Shown: positions 18,148 to 27,869, numbered from the stretch's first letter. The stretch: 64,000 bases of DNA from Alphaproteobacteria bacterium (GCA_017626035.1 JAGAJR010000012.1:1-64000); one strand, 5' to 3'. The notes: a model not told the origin generated them from the letters alone. Numbers and translations: made by a program.

Positions 18148-18177
18148 AAAAAAAGCCTCCCTAAAGGAGGCATTTTT
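18148..18177 (-). terminator. Terminator of tRNA-Gly
   Basis: Stem GCCTCC/GGAGGC (18155-18160 with 18166-18171) with a T-run on the reverse strand, located 3 bases beyond the tRNA 3' end. Confidence 0.8.
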
Positions 18178-18179
18178 AA

Positions 18180-18254
18180 TGGAGCGGGTGAAGGGATTCG
18201 AACCCTCGACATCAACCTTGGCAAGGTTGCGCTCTACCCCTGAGCTACGCCCGC
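18180..18254 (-). tRNA. tRNA-Gly (anticodon GCC)
   Basis: On the reverse strand the 75-nt sequence has acceptor GCGGGCG pairing with the 3' CACCCGC-type strand, a D-arm TAGCTCAGGGGTAGAGC, an anticodon stem-loop CAACCTTGCCAAGGTTG (anticodon GCC), a T-arm with GGTTCGAATCC and encoded TCCA. Confidence 0.96.
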
Positions 18255-18370
18255 ATCTGTAGAACGAGATATTAATTACCATAATCAAAAAAAATTGCAA
18301 GCATTAATTTTAAAATTTTTCAAAAAAAAATACTAAAATTCCCGTCTTCAATCAAATTTAAGATTATAAC

Positions 18371-18991
18371 TCAGTAATTCGGCAGTTGCGGAACATAAAT
18401 TTCCCTTTTCTCTGGAAGTTCTATACCCTCAAATTTATCTTTTTCCAAATCATAAGTAATATGGACATAATCACAATTTTCAACTCGTTGCACCTGATAT
18501 CCGAACACCTCCTCAATCAAAGAGGTAATTGCATGCCCGTGAGATGAAAGACCGATGGCCCGATAACTGTATTTTCCGCAAATATCCCGAATTGCATCAA
18601 TAAAACGCAAAGCAACCTGATGAAGGCTCTCTCCTTCCGGAAAAGGAATATTCACATCTTGGTATGATTTCTTAAAATCAGGATAAACTTCTTCCCGTTC
18701 AAGGGTATAAAGACCGTTTAATATTCCATAGTCTACTTCTCTCAAACGACGATCAAACTCAAGCGGAACTTTTAATGTTTGAGCCACAATTTCTCCCGTC
18801 TGCTGAGCCCTCAGCAAATCAGAACTGATAATCAGTTTTATTTTCCGACCGGATAATTTCTCCGCCAGTTTTAAAGCCTGTTCTCTGCCTTGTACCGTCA
18901 ACGGAACAGGATATTCGTGCTGCCCCTGCGGACGCCCTTCGGCATTCCAGATTGTTTGTCCGTGACGAAAAATATAAAAGTGTTTTTTCAT
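18371..18991 (-). CDS. Histidine phosphatase family protein (phosphoglycerate mutase-like)
   Basis: About 206 residues. FYIFRHGQTIWNAEGRPQG carries the RHG phosphohistidine motif near the N-terminus, followed by SSDLLRAQQTGEIVA, the acidic LREVDYGILNG and the second catalytic histidine in GLSSHGHAI. This is the CobC/PhoE/GpmB-type branch: a cytoplasmic phosphatase acting on small phosphorylated molecules, substrate unknown. I use the ATG at 18991; a TTG two codons earlier is also in frame. GGGA lies about 8 bases upstream. Confidence 0.87.
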   Translation of the reverse strand: MKKHFYIFRHGQTIWNAEGRPQGQHEYPVPLTVQGREQALKLAEKLSGRKIKLIISSDLLRAQQTGEIVAQTLKVPLEFDRRLREVDYGILNGLYTLEREEVYPDFKKSYQDVNIPFPEGESLHQVALRFIDAIRDICGKYSYRAIGLSSHGHAITSLIEEVFGYQVQRVENCDYVHITYDLEKDKFEGIELPEKREIYVPQLPNY

Positions 18992-19054
18992 ACCCAATTT
19001 CCCATTTTTTTTAATTTTATCGCAAATAAGTTAATATTTGCTAACCCCATACAC

Positions 19055-19078
19055 AAAAAACCCGCCAAACGGCGGGTC
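19055..19078 (-). terminator. Terminator of the SPFH lipoprotein gene
   Basis: Stem ACCCGCC/GGCGGGT with loop AAAC (19060-19077), followed on the reverse strand by six Ts. Confidence 0.8.
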
Positions 19079-19109
19079 TAAAACAAAATGTTTTATAGAG
19101 GATGAAACA

Positions 19110-20018
19110 CTACTTTCCTGTTCCGATATTGAGCAATTGCCCGGATTGAGAAGCTGAGAAGTTGACATAATTCCAATTCTTTGCGGAAGCGGCCAACTCT
19201 TTCTGCATCTCAATTTCTTTCAACCTCAGAATTTGAGGATTGTTGGCAAGAGCACGACCTTCAACTTCTATCGCTTTAGCACGACCTTCGGCCTCAATTC
19301 GCAATCTGTCTGCTTCACCTTGTGCTTCTGCAGCTTTCTTGCGGGCTTCGGCTTCTTTCTCGGCGACTTCGTTTTCACGTTGTTCTGCTCTCTGCTTAGC
19401 TTCAATCTTAGCGGAAATGGCATCCTTAACTTTCTCGGGAAGATTAATGGAAGAAAGATAAGTTACTTCCTTAATCCGGATACCGTGTTCGGCATATTTG
19501 ACAGCCATAAGCCTTTGAACCTCGTTGCGAATACTGTCCTTTGCCGTACTGTAAACCATCTCTACCGGCATCTTCTCAACCACCTTGTTGAAGAAACTTC
19601 GAACATCTTTTCGCATAAAGTCTTGAACGATATCCTGAGGCTCTCGCTTAAAGTAACGATACATGGCAATCATCTTTTTTTCATCCTCGGCCATGAACTC
19701 GAACTCTATACCTATATCGGCACTGAGGTTTTGGCCTTCGGCTTGGAAAGAAACCTGCTCGTTAGCGGGAGAGTCTTTGGTCTCCTTCTCTGTCCAGCTA
19801 TGCTGCTGCAAGTTGGACGGATAGATTTTGTAGGTAAAGTAGCCAAACCAGTGATCAGCATAGCGGCCGGGACCAAGGACTTCAATTTGTCCCTTTTTAT
19901 CCCCGAGCTGATAAACCTTCAGGGCAACTTCTCCCGGTTCAACCTGTGTACAGGACACAAAACCCAGACTCAGAACAGCGATCATCACAATCGACACAAA
20001 ATTTTTACTTGCTTTCAT
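19110..20018 (-). CDS. SPFH/Band-7 domain lipoprotein
   Basis: The 302-residue protein begins with a signal peptide and lipobox-like GFVSC, then an SPFH (stomatin/prohibitin/flotillin) domain: EVLGPGRYADHW and the INLPEKVKDAISAKIEAKQRAE transition into a long Ala/Glu/Arg-rich coiled coil (about residues 205-265). Such proteins form oligomeric membrane assemblies that often influence proteases. Upstream of the ATG there is only A/T-rich sequence and no Shine-Dalgarno, unlike the native genes. Codon choice and sequence style are Bacteroidota-like. The 81-residue membrane protein upstream looks like a partner. Confidence 0.8.
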   Translation of the reverse strand: MKASKNFVSIVMIAVLSLGFVSCTQVEPGEVALKVYQLGDKKGQIEVLGPGRYADHWFGYFTYKIYPSNLQQHSWTEKETKDSPANEQVSFQAEGQNLSADIGIEFEFMAEDEKKMIAMYRYFKREPQDIVQDFMRKDVRSFFNKVVEKMPVEMVYSTAKDSIRNEVQRLMAVKYAEHGIRIKEVTYLSSINLPEKVKDAISAKIEAKQRAEQRENEVAEKEAEARKKAAEAQGEADRLRIEAEGRAKAIEVEGRALANNPQILRLKEIEMQKELAASAKNWNYVNFSASQSGQLLNIGTGK

Positions 20019-20074
20019 AAATAAAATTGAATTTAATTAGTGAATAAATTTGAATAAGTGTTCTCGAATTTTGG

Positions 20075-20320
20075 TTACTTATAGTCTTCTTCAGCAGCAG
20101 GCATCCACATTTGAATGAGGAACCATAACACCACAACCAACACGGCAAAACCGCAAACCATCAGCAGATCATCTGAGGAAGTAAAGAGCTGTGTTCCGAA
20201 TGTTCCCCCTAAAAAGAAGATGAGCAGTGTAGCGACCAGTTTCCAGTACCAAGGCAGAATCTGTACCTTGACAACTTGATTTTTGAACCAAGATTTTTTC
20301 TTTTTCTTCTTTGTTCCCAT
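20075..20320 (-). CDS. Small two-segment membrane protein
   Basis: This 81-residue protein has a Lys-rich N-terminus (KKKKKKSWFKNQ), hydrophobic segments at about residues 27-45 and 52-70 and an acidic tail. It has no recognised family. It lies 56 bases upstream of the SPFH gene on the same strand and likewise has no Shine-Dalgarno, so the pair may have been acquired together. Confidence 0.6.
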   Translation of the reverse strand: MGTKKKKKKSWFKNQVVKVQILPWYWKLVATLLIFFLGGTFGTQLFTSSDDLLMVCGFAVLVVVLWFLIQMWMPAAEEDYK

Positions 20321-20622
20321 TGTAAATTTATTTAAAGATTATGAAAACAATTAATAAAGGAAAGTTAAATGTTTTAACTCTATACAAAATTGTACTGTTT
20401 CCAAAATAATCATTTTCGCATAGAAAAAGAAATACCATAATTCACATTTTCTGTCAACTCTCCTTTATTAAAAATTTGTCTATTTTCGAAAATATTTTTA
20501 TATCCATTATCGTACTTAATAAATTTTCCTCATAAACTCGGGATGTTCCGCAAAGAACGTTACAAAAAAAGAGAGTTGTTTTTAATACAACTCCCTTTTT
20601 CATTACTTTTTCAAATATGAGG
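20321..20622. other. 302-base gap between groEL and the small membrane protein
   Basis: No reading frame here looks like a gene. The right end holds the groEL terminator (20563-20600). The rest is AT-rich and probably contains the promoter of the reverse-strand membrane protein/SPFH pair, but no clear -35/-10 pair can be singled out. Confidence 0.5.
20563..20600 (-). terminator. groEL terminator
   Basis: Stem GAGTTGT/ACAACTC (20573-20579 with 20587-20593) extended by A/T pairs, with seven Ts following on the reverse strand. Confidence 0.75.
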
Positions 20623-22293
<1,671 letters not shown>

Positions 22294-22584
22294 TTATTCT
22301 TCAATAACGCCTAAAATCTCAGGTTCTTTAATCAACAGATATGTTTCGCCTTCAAGCTTGACTTCTGTACCGGACCATTTACCGAAAAGTACTTTATCGC
22401 CGACTTTCACACCCATCGGAATAACTTTTCCTTCCGGAGAAACCATTCCCGGTCCGACAGCTTCCACAATACCTTCGCTCGGTTTCTCCTTAGCTGTATC
22501 CGGAATAATAATTCCCCCTGAAGTTTTTGTCAGTTCATCCAGTCTTCTGACGACCACACGGTCTTGTAACGGTCTGATTTTCAT
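22294..22584 (-). CDS. groES: Co-chaperonin GroES
   Basis: This 96-residue lid protein of the GroEL chamber has [16 protein letters not shown] at the start, the mobile loop [19 protein letters not shown] and the [16 protein letters not shown] ending. A strong AAGGAG Shine-Dalgarno precedes the ATG. It is the first gene of the operon, 27 bases ahead of groEL, under a sigma-32-like promoter. Confidence 0.98.
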   Translation of the reverse strand: MKIRPLQDRVVVRRLDELTKTSGGIIIPDTAKEKPSEGIVEAVGPGMVSPEGKVIPMGVKVGDKVLFGKWSGTEVKLEGETYLLIKEPEILGVIEE

Positions 22585-22616
22585 GTATCTAACTCCTTAG
22601 TTTCGTTTTTCTGATG

Positions 22617-22648
22617 ATTAGGTAGGAATTAAAAACAGCGTTGTCAAG
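22617..22648 (-). promoter_or_regulatory. Sigma-32 (RpoH)-like promoter of groESL
   Basis: Reading the reverse strand, CTTGAC (22643-22648) is followed, 18 bases after its CTTG core, by CCTACCTAAT (ending at 22617). This fits the alphaproteobacterial heat-shock pattern CTTG-N17/18-CCyTATnT. No CIRCE operator (TTAGCACTC-N9-GAGTGCTAA) is visible, so regulation by HrcA is not suggested. Confidence 0.6.
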
Positions 22649-22687
22649 CTTTCAAATCATTTTTATAAAAAATATCTCAAAAAAGTT

Positions 22688-22716
22688 TTGACAAAATATC
22701 CCAAAAGAACTAGATT
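22688..22716 (+). promoter_or_regulatory. Sigma-70-like promoter for the gene at 22787
   Basis: A perfect -35 TTGACA (22688-22693) and -10 TAGATT (22711-22716) are separated by 17 bases, 70 bases upstream of the start codon. Confidence 0.6.
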
Positions 22717-22786
22717 CAAAAGACTGAATGCTTACTATTCTGATACTTTGTCTATGACATATTATTAACTTAAAATACCCAGAGAC

Positions 22787-23302
22787 ATGAATGAATTACA
22801 AAAGAAACTGTTCGATTTGATTGGCAATAAAATTGTCTTTTCGGAATCTATCTTGGAAGCTTTTTTTGATGTATCGGATATCCTGTACGACAGAAAATCA
22901 GACTTTCGTCAGGCTATGCAAAACTTCATCCTGAATAAAGACGGCTGCCAAAAAGAAATCGTCTTTGACCCGAAGTACAAATACAAAAGCGACATTGAAC
23001 GGCTTGCCCGTTATCAGCTTGAATTCTACCTCAGTGAAGAAGAAAAATGCAGCGTTGTGTCTGAATACTTTGAAACGCTTAAGTCCGTTATCAGTCGGGC
23101 TCCTTTGGGAACTTCCTACCGACTTTCTTTGGCAGAATACCAACTAATCCAACAAGTGGGGGATATGCGGTATGAGGAAATCAATCCCCGTATCCTGAGA
23201 GCCTGTATCTCAATCATGATTCTTTTTTATGAACACATCTCCCATAAAAAAGAATTGGATGAATTGCTGGACGCTCTCGACTTATCCAACATCAAACTCT
23301 AA
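22787..23302 (+). CDS. Hypothetical soluble protein
   Basis: I do not recognise this 171-residue protein. It is predicted to be mostly helical, with no signal peptide or membrane segment; the segments FSESILEAFFDVSDILYDRK and ARYQLEFYLSEEEK suggest a globular cytoplasmic protein. It is a single-gene unit with a good promoter upstream and a strong terminator downstream, so it is probably expressed. Confidence 0.7.
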   Translation: MNELQKKLFDLIGNKIVFSESILEAFFDVSDILYDRKSDFRQAMQNFILNKDGCQKEIVFDPKYKYKSDIERLARYQLEFYLSEEEKCSVVSEYFETLKSVISRAPLGTSYRLSLAEYQLIQQVGDMRYEEINPRILRACISIMILFYEHISHKKELDELLDALDLSNIKL

Positions 23303-23317
23303 CCCGTCTCCGGAAAA

Positions 23318-23362
23318 ACAAAATCCCCGTAAAGATTTTAACTTTACGGGGATTTTGTTTTA
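23318..23362. terminator. Bidirectional terminator
   Basis: A 15-bp perfect stem (23320-23334 with 23342-23356) of AAAATCCCCGTAAAG and its complement, loop ATTTTAA, with T-rich sequence on both sides. It separates two convergent genes. Confidence 0.88.
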
Positions 23363-23372
23363 TCTGCCCAAA

Positions 23373-24089
23373 CTATATTCTGGACTTAAGCATAAACTGC
23401 CGTCTGACAATTTCCGACACCGCACTCATCAAAAAGCTGATAACGATGAGGAAAGAAACAAATACATAAGAAACAAAAAACAGCCATGCATGCGGATAAA
23501 CCGCCATAACCGGACGAGCAATATCCGAAGCCCAGCCATCCAGAGTAAAAATCTGCAGCAACGCAAACAAAGCACTGCCCAAATTTGAAAACTCAACAAA
23601 AATATCACCGAACAAAGCAACTGACATAATTGCAAAAACATAAATAAATACGATAAACACCAAAAGCATAGCCATAAAATTCGGCAGTAAAGAAATAAAG
23701 GTGTTGATAACCTGCTTCAAACGGGAAAACTTGTTAATGTAACGAAGCAGACGGAACAAACGGAATGTTCTCAAAATAATAAAATAGCTCGTAAACGGCA
23801 CAGATGAAATCGCAATAACCGTAAAATCAAAAACATTCCAGCCTGATTTAAAGAATTTTTTGCCGTAAGCATAAATTTTCATCATCATCTCGGCAATAAA
23901 GATAGCCATAAATAAACGATCCAAAACAAACAAATCGGCTTTCAGCGTTTCCGTAATAAATGCCGCCGTCATCAATCCGAGAATAACCGCATCCATCAAA
24001 ATCAAAGACATAATCAGCCAGTCGAAACTTTTTCCCTCAACGAGCTTTTTGACTTTACGCTTATCTTTTTCCCAAGCTTTGCTTACCAT
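23373..24089 (-). CDS. Voltage-gated cation channel (NaChBac-type, Ion_trans)
   Basis: This 238-residue six-segment protein matches single-domain bacterial voltage-gated channels. The S4 sensor carries arginines at every third residue (LRTFRLFRLLRYINKF, R107/R110/R113/R116). The pore loop reads FTLDGWAS at about residues 181-188, where NaChBac has TLESWAS. Asp in place of Glu and Gly in the next position are changes associated with calcium permeability in other bacterial channels, so ion selectivity may differ from sodium. It forms a homotetramer in the inner membrane by family knowledge. GAGGA precedes the start codon. Confidence 0.88.
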   Translation of the reverse strand: MVSKAWEKDKRKVKKLVEGKSFDWLIMSLILMDAVILGLMTAAFITETLKADLFVLDRLFMAIFIAEMMMKIYAYGKKFFKSGWNVFDFTVIAISSVPFTSYFIILRTFRLFRLLRYINKFSRLKQVINTFISLLPNFMAMLLVFIVFIYVFAIMSVALFGDIFVEFSNLGSALFALLQIFTLDGWASDIARPVMAVYPHAWLFFVSYVFVSFLIVISFLMSAVSEIVRRQFMLKSRI

Positions 24090-24136
24090 TGTGTAAATCC
24101 TCTAAGTTTTTAAATTTTCTTTATTTTATCCTGATA

Positions 24137-24811
24137 CTACAAAAAAGCAACAACTAATACGGCGGCTGTTACTGCCGGTCCGAAAGCTCCGGCTCTTTTT
24201 TTGCAGATTAATGCATATATCCCGAAAAAAAGACAAGATAAAATAATGACATATAACAAGTTTTCCAACCCCATCCAGGCACCAACGGCCGATAACAGCT
24301 TAATATCTCCGCCGCCGAACACGTCTTTGTTTTTCCAAACCAGAAACAGACTGGCAAAAACCGGAACAACATAACCGCCCGCGGCACCGATAATACTGTC
24401 GGCAACGGCCGCACCGTTTCCCAAATACAAAGCAAAACATAAACCGCTCAGCAATAAAGGATATGTTAAAATATCCGGTAACAGAAACATTCTGTAATCA
24501 ATCTCGGCCAATAAAACCATGAGCCACATAAAAGCCAAATACCAACCTGCATAACTGCTGCCGAAACGCATAAATGCCAAATAAGACAATACTCCGACAA
24601 ACAGTCCGTACATCAGGCTACGTAAACGATAAGCTTTCATCAGCTTTGCATATTTCGGATTCTTTTTTCTCTTGTCCGCAGAAACCTTTTTTCCTGAACG
24701 AATAATCCTATATAAACCATACGCAGGCGTTGCCGGCATAAATTTCTCAAAACGACGGCTGATATAAGGAATTAACAAACCGAAAACCAAACCGTATAAA
24801 GCATAAACCAT
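24137..24811 (-). CDS. Prepilin peptidase (A24 family), lacking the methylation-domain cysteines
   Basis: This 224-residue membrane protease of type IV pilin or type II secretion pseudopilin leader peptides has the two catalytic aspartates in AEIDYRMFLLPD (D105) and FGGGDIKLLSAVGAWMG (D169) and the conserved GAFGPAVTAA near the end. The N-terminal zinc-binding Cys pairs of bifunctional PilD are absent; a basic cytoplasmic loop (KKVSADKRKKNPKYAK) takes that place. An AGGAG Shine-Dalgarno supports the start. No pilin genes are in this window. Confidence 0.87.
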   Translation of the reverse strand: MVYALYGLVFGLLIPYISRRFEKFMPATPAYGLYRIIRSGKKVSADKRKKNPKYAKLMKAYRLRSLMYGLFVGVLSYLAFMRFGSSYAGWYLAFMWLMVLLAEIDYRMFLLPDILTYPLLLSGLCFALYLGNGAAVADSIIGAAGGYVVPVFASLFLVWKNKDVFGGGDIKLLSAVGAWMGLENLLYVIILSCLFFGIYALICKKRAGAFGPAVTAAVLVVAFL

Positions 24812-24870
24812 GGCAAATTCTCCTTTTTTGCCAACTTACCTGATTCTTGTTAATATTTAATAAACATCAT

Positions 24871-24899
24871 GAAAAAGCCCCTCAAAAAGAGGGGCTTGG
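24871..24899 (-). terminator. htpG terminator
   Basis: Stem AAGCCCCTC/GAGGGGCTT (24875-24883 with 24889-24897), loop AAAAA, with T-rich sequence following on the reverse strand. Confidence 0.82.
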
Positions 24900-24901
24900 C
24901 A

Positions 24902-26740
24902 TTACATGGCTTTAAGAATATATTCGCTGAGTTTTTCCGAAAAGAAAGATGAATCCGTAATGGCTTCCCCTTCGGCAATTTTTGCCTGATCAAGCAAAAT
25001 ACGGGAAATATCCTTAATCTCCTGTTCCTTATCCTTATTGTCCATACTATCCGCCATTTTAATAATAAGCGGATGATAAGGATTGATTTCCAAAATGCGG
25101 GAACTTGCAAAAGCTGTCTGCTGTTGGTGATTTCTCATCAATCGTTCCAAATGGATACTCATCTGCCCGTTTTCAACCGTTAAACTGGCAGGAGATTTCG
25201 TCAGCTTATCTGTTGTTGTAACCTTTGCCACCTCATCTTTAAAAAGCTCGGTCATCATATCCGTCAGTTTTTTCAGGCTTCCCTCATCGGCCTTCACATC
25301 ATCTCTCTTCAAAGACAAATCCATATCCGCTTGAGAAATATGCTTAATGGCAAAATCCTTGTATTTAGTCAAAGTCTGCGTCCAAAACTCGTCAATCGGA
25401 TCCGTTAACAGCAAAACCTCAATGTTTTTGGCTTTAAATGCTTCCAACTGCGGATTGTTAACCAAGGTTTTTACATCATCGCCGGTAATATAATAAACAG
25501 CCTTTTGTTCCGGCTGCATCCGGGCAATATACTCATCCAACGATGTTAATTTTTCGGCATCTGCCGTAGAAGCAAAGCGGGAAAGTTCCGCAATTTCCTC
25601 CCGATTCGAAAAATCTTCGTAAAGCCCTTCTTTAAAAGCAATTCCGAAAGCATTCCAAAACTTGATATAATCATCATAATCCTTGGAACGTTTTTTGAGT
25701 TCCTTTAAAATACGCGAAACCGTTCCCTGCCGGATTTTAGCAATCAATGGACTTTGCTGCAGCATTTCACGGGAAATATTCAACGGCAGATCCGAACTGT
25801 CAATAACCCCTTTTACAAAACGCAGATACGCTGGCAGCAATTCCTCAACTTTATCGGAAATAAAGACCCTGTTTACATACAATTTCAATCCCTGTTTGCG
25901 ATCCGGCTGAAACAAATCATACGGCGTAACCGTCGGAATATAAAGCAGTCCGGTATACTCAATATTACCCTCCGCTTTAAAATGCAAAGTCATCCACGGA
26001 TCATCAAAATTCTTGGAAATATGATGATAAAATTCTTTATACTGCTCTTGGGTAATTTCAGACTTATGCTTTGCCCACAAAGCCGAAGCCGTATTAACCG
26101 TTTCTTCCCCTGCTTTTCCCAGATCCAACACAATCGGATAATCAATATGGTCGGAATATGTCCGGATAATTTGCCGCAAATAAATCGTATCGGTAAAGTT
26201 CTTCTGATCTTCCTTCAAGAACAAAGTAATACTGGTACCGTTAGTCTCTTTTTCGGCCTCTGCAATTTCAAACCCGTCTATCCCGTTTGACGTCCAACTG
26301 TAAGCTTTGTCTTCTCCGGCTCTTCGGGTTAGGATTTCCACTTTGTCAGCCACCATAAACGCCGAATAAAACCCCACGCCGAACTGCCCGATTAAATCGA
26401 CTGCCGAACCGTTTTCTTTCACATTTTTAACAAATTCCGCCGTTCCCGATTTGGCAATGGTTCCCAAATGATTGATTAAATCTTCGCGATTCATGCCGAT
26501 ACCGTTGTCGGCAATCGTCAGCGTATTGGCTTCCGCATTAGGGGTAACCGTAATTTTCAACTCCCCGGACTGCTTTGTAATATCCGGATGGGTCAAAGCC
26601 ATGTATTTAAGCTTATCGCACGCATCAGAAGCATTGGAGATAAGCTCTCTCAAAAAAATCTGCTTTTCCGAATAAAGGGAATTAACCACAATATCCAGCA
26701 TTTTGCTTACATCGGCCTGAAAATTCATTTTATCTGTCAT
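24902..26740 (-). CDS. htpG: Chaperone HtpG (Hsp90)
   Basis: This 612-residue ATP-dependent chaperone has the GHKL motifs LISNASDACDKLKY, IADNGIGMN and IGQFGVGFYSAFMVAD, the middle-domain YVNRVFISDKVEELLPAYLRF and SSDLPLNISREMLQQ, and a full C-terminal dimerisation domain. GGGAG lies before the ATG. A heat-shock-type promoter is visible upstream. Confidence 0.97.
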   Translation of the reverse strand: MTDKMNFQADVSKMLDIVVNSLYSEKQIFLRELISNASDACDKLKYMALTHPDITKQSGELKITVTPNAEANTLTIADNGIGMNREDLINHLGTIAKSGTAEFVKNVKENGSAVDLIGQFGVGFYSAFMVADKVEILTRRAGEDKAYSWTSNGIDGFEIAEAEKETNGTSITLFLKEDQKNFTDTIYLRQIIRTYSDHIDYPIVLDLGKAGEETVNTASALWAKHKSEITQEQYKEFYHHISKNFDDPWMTLHFKAEGNIEYTGLLYIPTVTPYDLFQPDRKQGLKLYVNRVFISDKVEELLPAYLRFVKGVIDSSDLPLNISREMLQQSPLIAKIRQGTVSRILKELKKRSKDYDDYIKFWNAFGIAFKEGLYEDFSNREEIAELSRFASTADAEKLTSLDEYIARMQPEQKAVYYITGDDVKTLVNNPQLEAFKAKNIEVLLLTDPIDEFWTQTLTKYKDFAIKHISQADMDLSLKRDDVKADEGSLKKLTDMMTELFKDEVAKVTTTDKLTKSPASLTVENGQMSIHLERLMRNHQQQTAFASSRILEINPYHPLIIKMADSMDNKDKEQEIKDISRILLDQAKIAEGEAITDSSFFSEKLSEYILKAM

Positions 26741-26770
26741 TTTTTGCTCCCGGTAAAAAATTAATTACTA

Positions 26771-26802
26771 CTTATATGGGAAGCAAAATCACAAATCGCA
26801 AC
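26771..26802 (-). promoter_or_regulatory. Sigma-32-like promoter of htpG
   Basis: On the reverse strand GTTG (26799-26802) is followed after 18 bases by CCCATATAAG (26771-26780), a close match to the heat-shock -10 box CCCATATnT. It sits about 30 bases upstream of the htpG start. Confidence 0.55.
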
Positions 26803-26819
26803 ATTTAAAAACAAAATAC

Positions 26820-26847
26820 TTGATTTTATAAATAATCCCGTTAGATT
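26820..26847 (+). promoter_or_regulatory. Promoter of the ferredoxin gene
   Basis: TTGATT (26820-26825) and TAGATT (26842-26847) with a 16-base spacer, about 38 bases before the start codon. The -10 TAGATT is the same as that before the gene at 22787. Confidence 0.5.
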
Positions 26848-26885
26848 GGGGAGTGAAATTTAACTAACCAATTGGGAGATAAAAT

Positions 26886-27128
26886 ATGGTTTCTGTTGTT
26901 AATGGCGACCTTTGCGTTAAATGTAAATCTTGTGCAGACGTTTGCCCTGTAGATGCTTTCCATGAAGGCGAATCTTATCTGGTTGTTGATCCGGATACTT
27001 GCATTGACTGCGGCGTTTGCATTTCCGAATGCCCTCAGGAAGCTATTTCTTCTGACAGCGATGCTGAAGAAAAATGGATTGAAATCAATGCTGAAAAAGC
27101 TAAAGAATGGCCAAACGCTAACGATTAA
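26886..27128 (+). CDS. Ferredoxin, 2[4Fe-4S] type on an FdxA-like scaffold
   Basis: This 80-residue electron carrier has two complete CxxCxxCxxxCP motifs: [12 protein letters not shown] near the N-terminus and [12 protein letters not shown] in the middle. The flanking sequence ([15 protein letters not shown]) and the acidic C-terminal extension follow alphaproteobacterial FdxA. FdxA normally binds one 3Fe-4S and one 4Fe-4S cluster through a CxxxxxxxCxxxCP pattern, whereas here the first motif is one residue shorter and should hold a 4Fe-4S cluster. GGGAGAT precedes the ATG. Confidence 0.9.
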   Translation: MVSVVNGDLCVKCKSCADVCPVDAFHEGESYLVVDPDTCIDCGVCISECPQEAISSDSDAEEKWIEINAEKAKEWPNAND

Positions 27129-27144
27129 TCTTTTTTCAGATGAC

Positions 27145-27186
27145 AAAAAGGGGAGGCTTTCGATTGAAAGCATCCCCTTTTCTTTT
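27145..27186. terminator. Bidirectional terminator between ferredoxin and pyrE
   Basis: A long stem from AAAAGGGGA...GCTTTC to GAAAGC...TCCCCTTTT around the loop GATT, with T-runs at both ends. Confidence 0.82.
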
Positions 27187-27203
27187 GCCGATAAACAGTA
27201 AAA

Positions 27204-27824
27204 CTACTTACCCCATGTATCCGGTGATTTCCGCCATTGTGCAAGCAGTTCCTTCTCTGCTTCGCCGAACAGCCCTTGAGCGGCAGCCACTTCAAGCAGC
27301 TCTGAATAGCCGCTGGCGGTATAAAGATCACACTTGGCAGCGAGAAAAGCCTCTTGAGCCTTCGGAAACTGATAGCTGAAGATAGCCACCATTCCGAGAA
27401 CTTCGGCTCCGGCATCTCTGAGGGCTTGAACAGCCGCAAGAGAAGAGCCTCCGGTCGAGATGAGATCTTCGATAACCACAACCTTGTCGCCGGGCTTCAC
27501 CACACCTTCGATCTTGTTCTGAAGACCGTGATCTTTCGCCGAAGAGCGAACGTATGCGAACGGCTTGTCGAGATTCTCTGCCACAATGGCACCCCAGGCA
27601 ATCGCACCGGTAGCAACTCCGACGATACAGTCAGCACCGCTGAACTTATTGACTACCAGACGAGCCAGTGTCTCCGAGATAAGGAAACGGGCATCAGGAT
27701 CAGAGAGAGCCTTGCGGTTATCACAGTAGATGGGACTTTTCCAGCCGGAAGCCCAGGTAAAGGGATCGTTCGGCTGAAGTTTCACGGCGTTAATAGCCAA
27801 CAGTTGTTCTGCAATCTGTTTCAT
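27204..27824 (-). CDS. pyrE: Orotate phosphoribosyltransferase
   Basis: PyrE joins orotate to PRPP to give OMP in pyrimidine synthesis. The 206-residue protein has FTWASGWKSPIYCDNRKALS (orotate site), AYVRSSAKDHG and the PRPP loop VVVIEDLISTGGSS. There is no Shine-Dalgarno, only an A/T-rich leader, and G/C-richer codons than the neighbours; the sequence style is Bacteroidota-like. It is divergent from pyrF, the next enzyme of the pathway. Confidence 0.95.
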   Translation of the reverse strand: MKQIAEQLLAINAVKLQPNDPFTWASGWKSPIYCDNRKALSDPDARFLISETLARLVVNKFSGADCIVGVATGAIAWGAIVAENLDKPFAYVRSSAKDHGLQNKIEGVVKPGDKVVVIEDLISTGGSSLAAVQALRDAGAEVLGMVAIFSYQFPKAQEAFLAAKCDLYTASGYSELLEVAAAQGLFGEAEKELLAQWRKSPDTWGK

Positions 27825-27869
27825 AACAAAAAAATTAAGTTTGACATAAAGCTAAATAAATTCTGCTAA

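Noticed and set aside
19233-20024. 263-residue plus-strand frame
   Set aside because: It is antisense to the SPFH gene and arises from that gene's repetitive coiled-coil codons.
22585-22700. CIRCE operator upstream of groES
   Set aside because: No TTAGCACTC-N9-GAGTGCTAA or near match is present on either strand.
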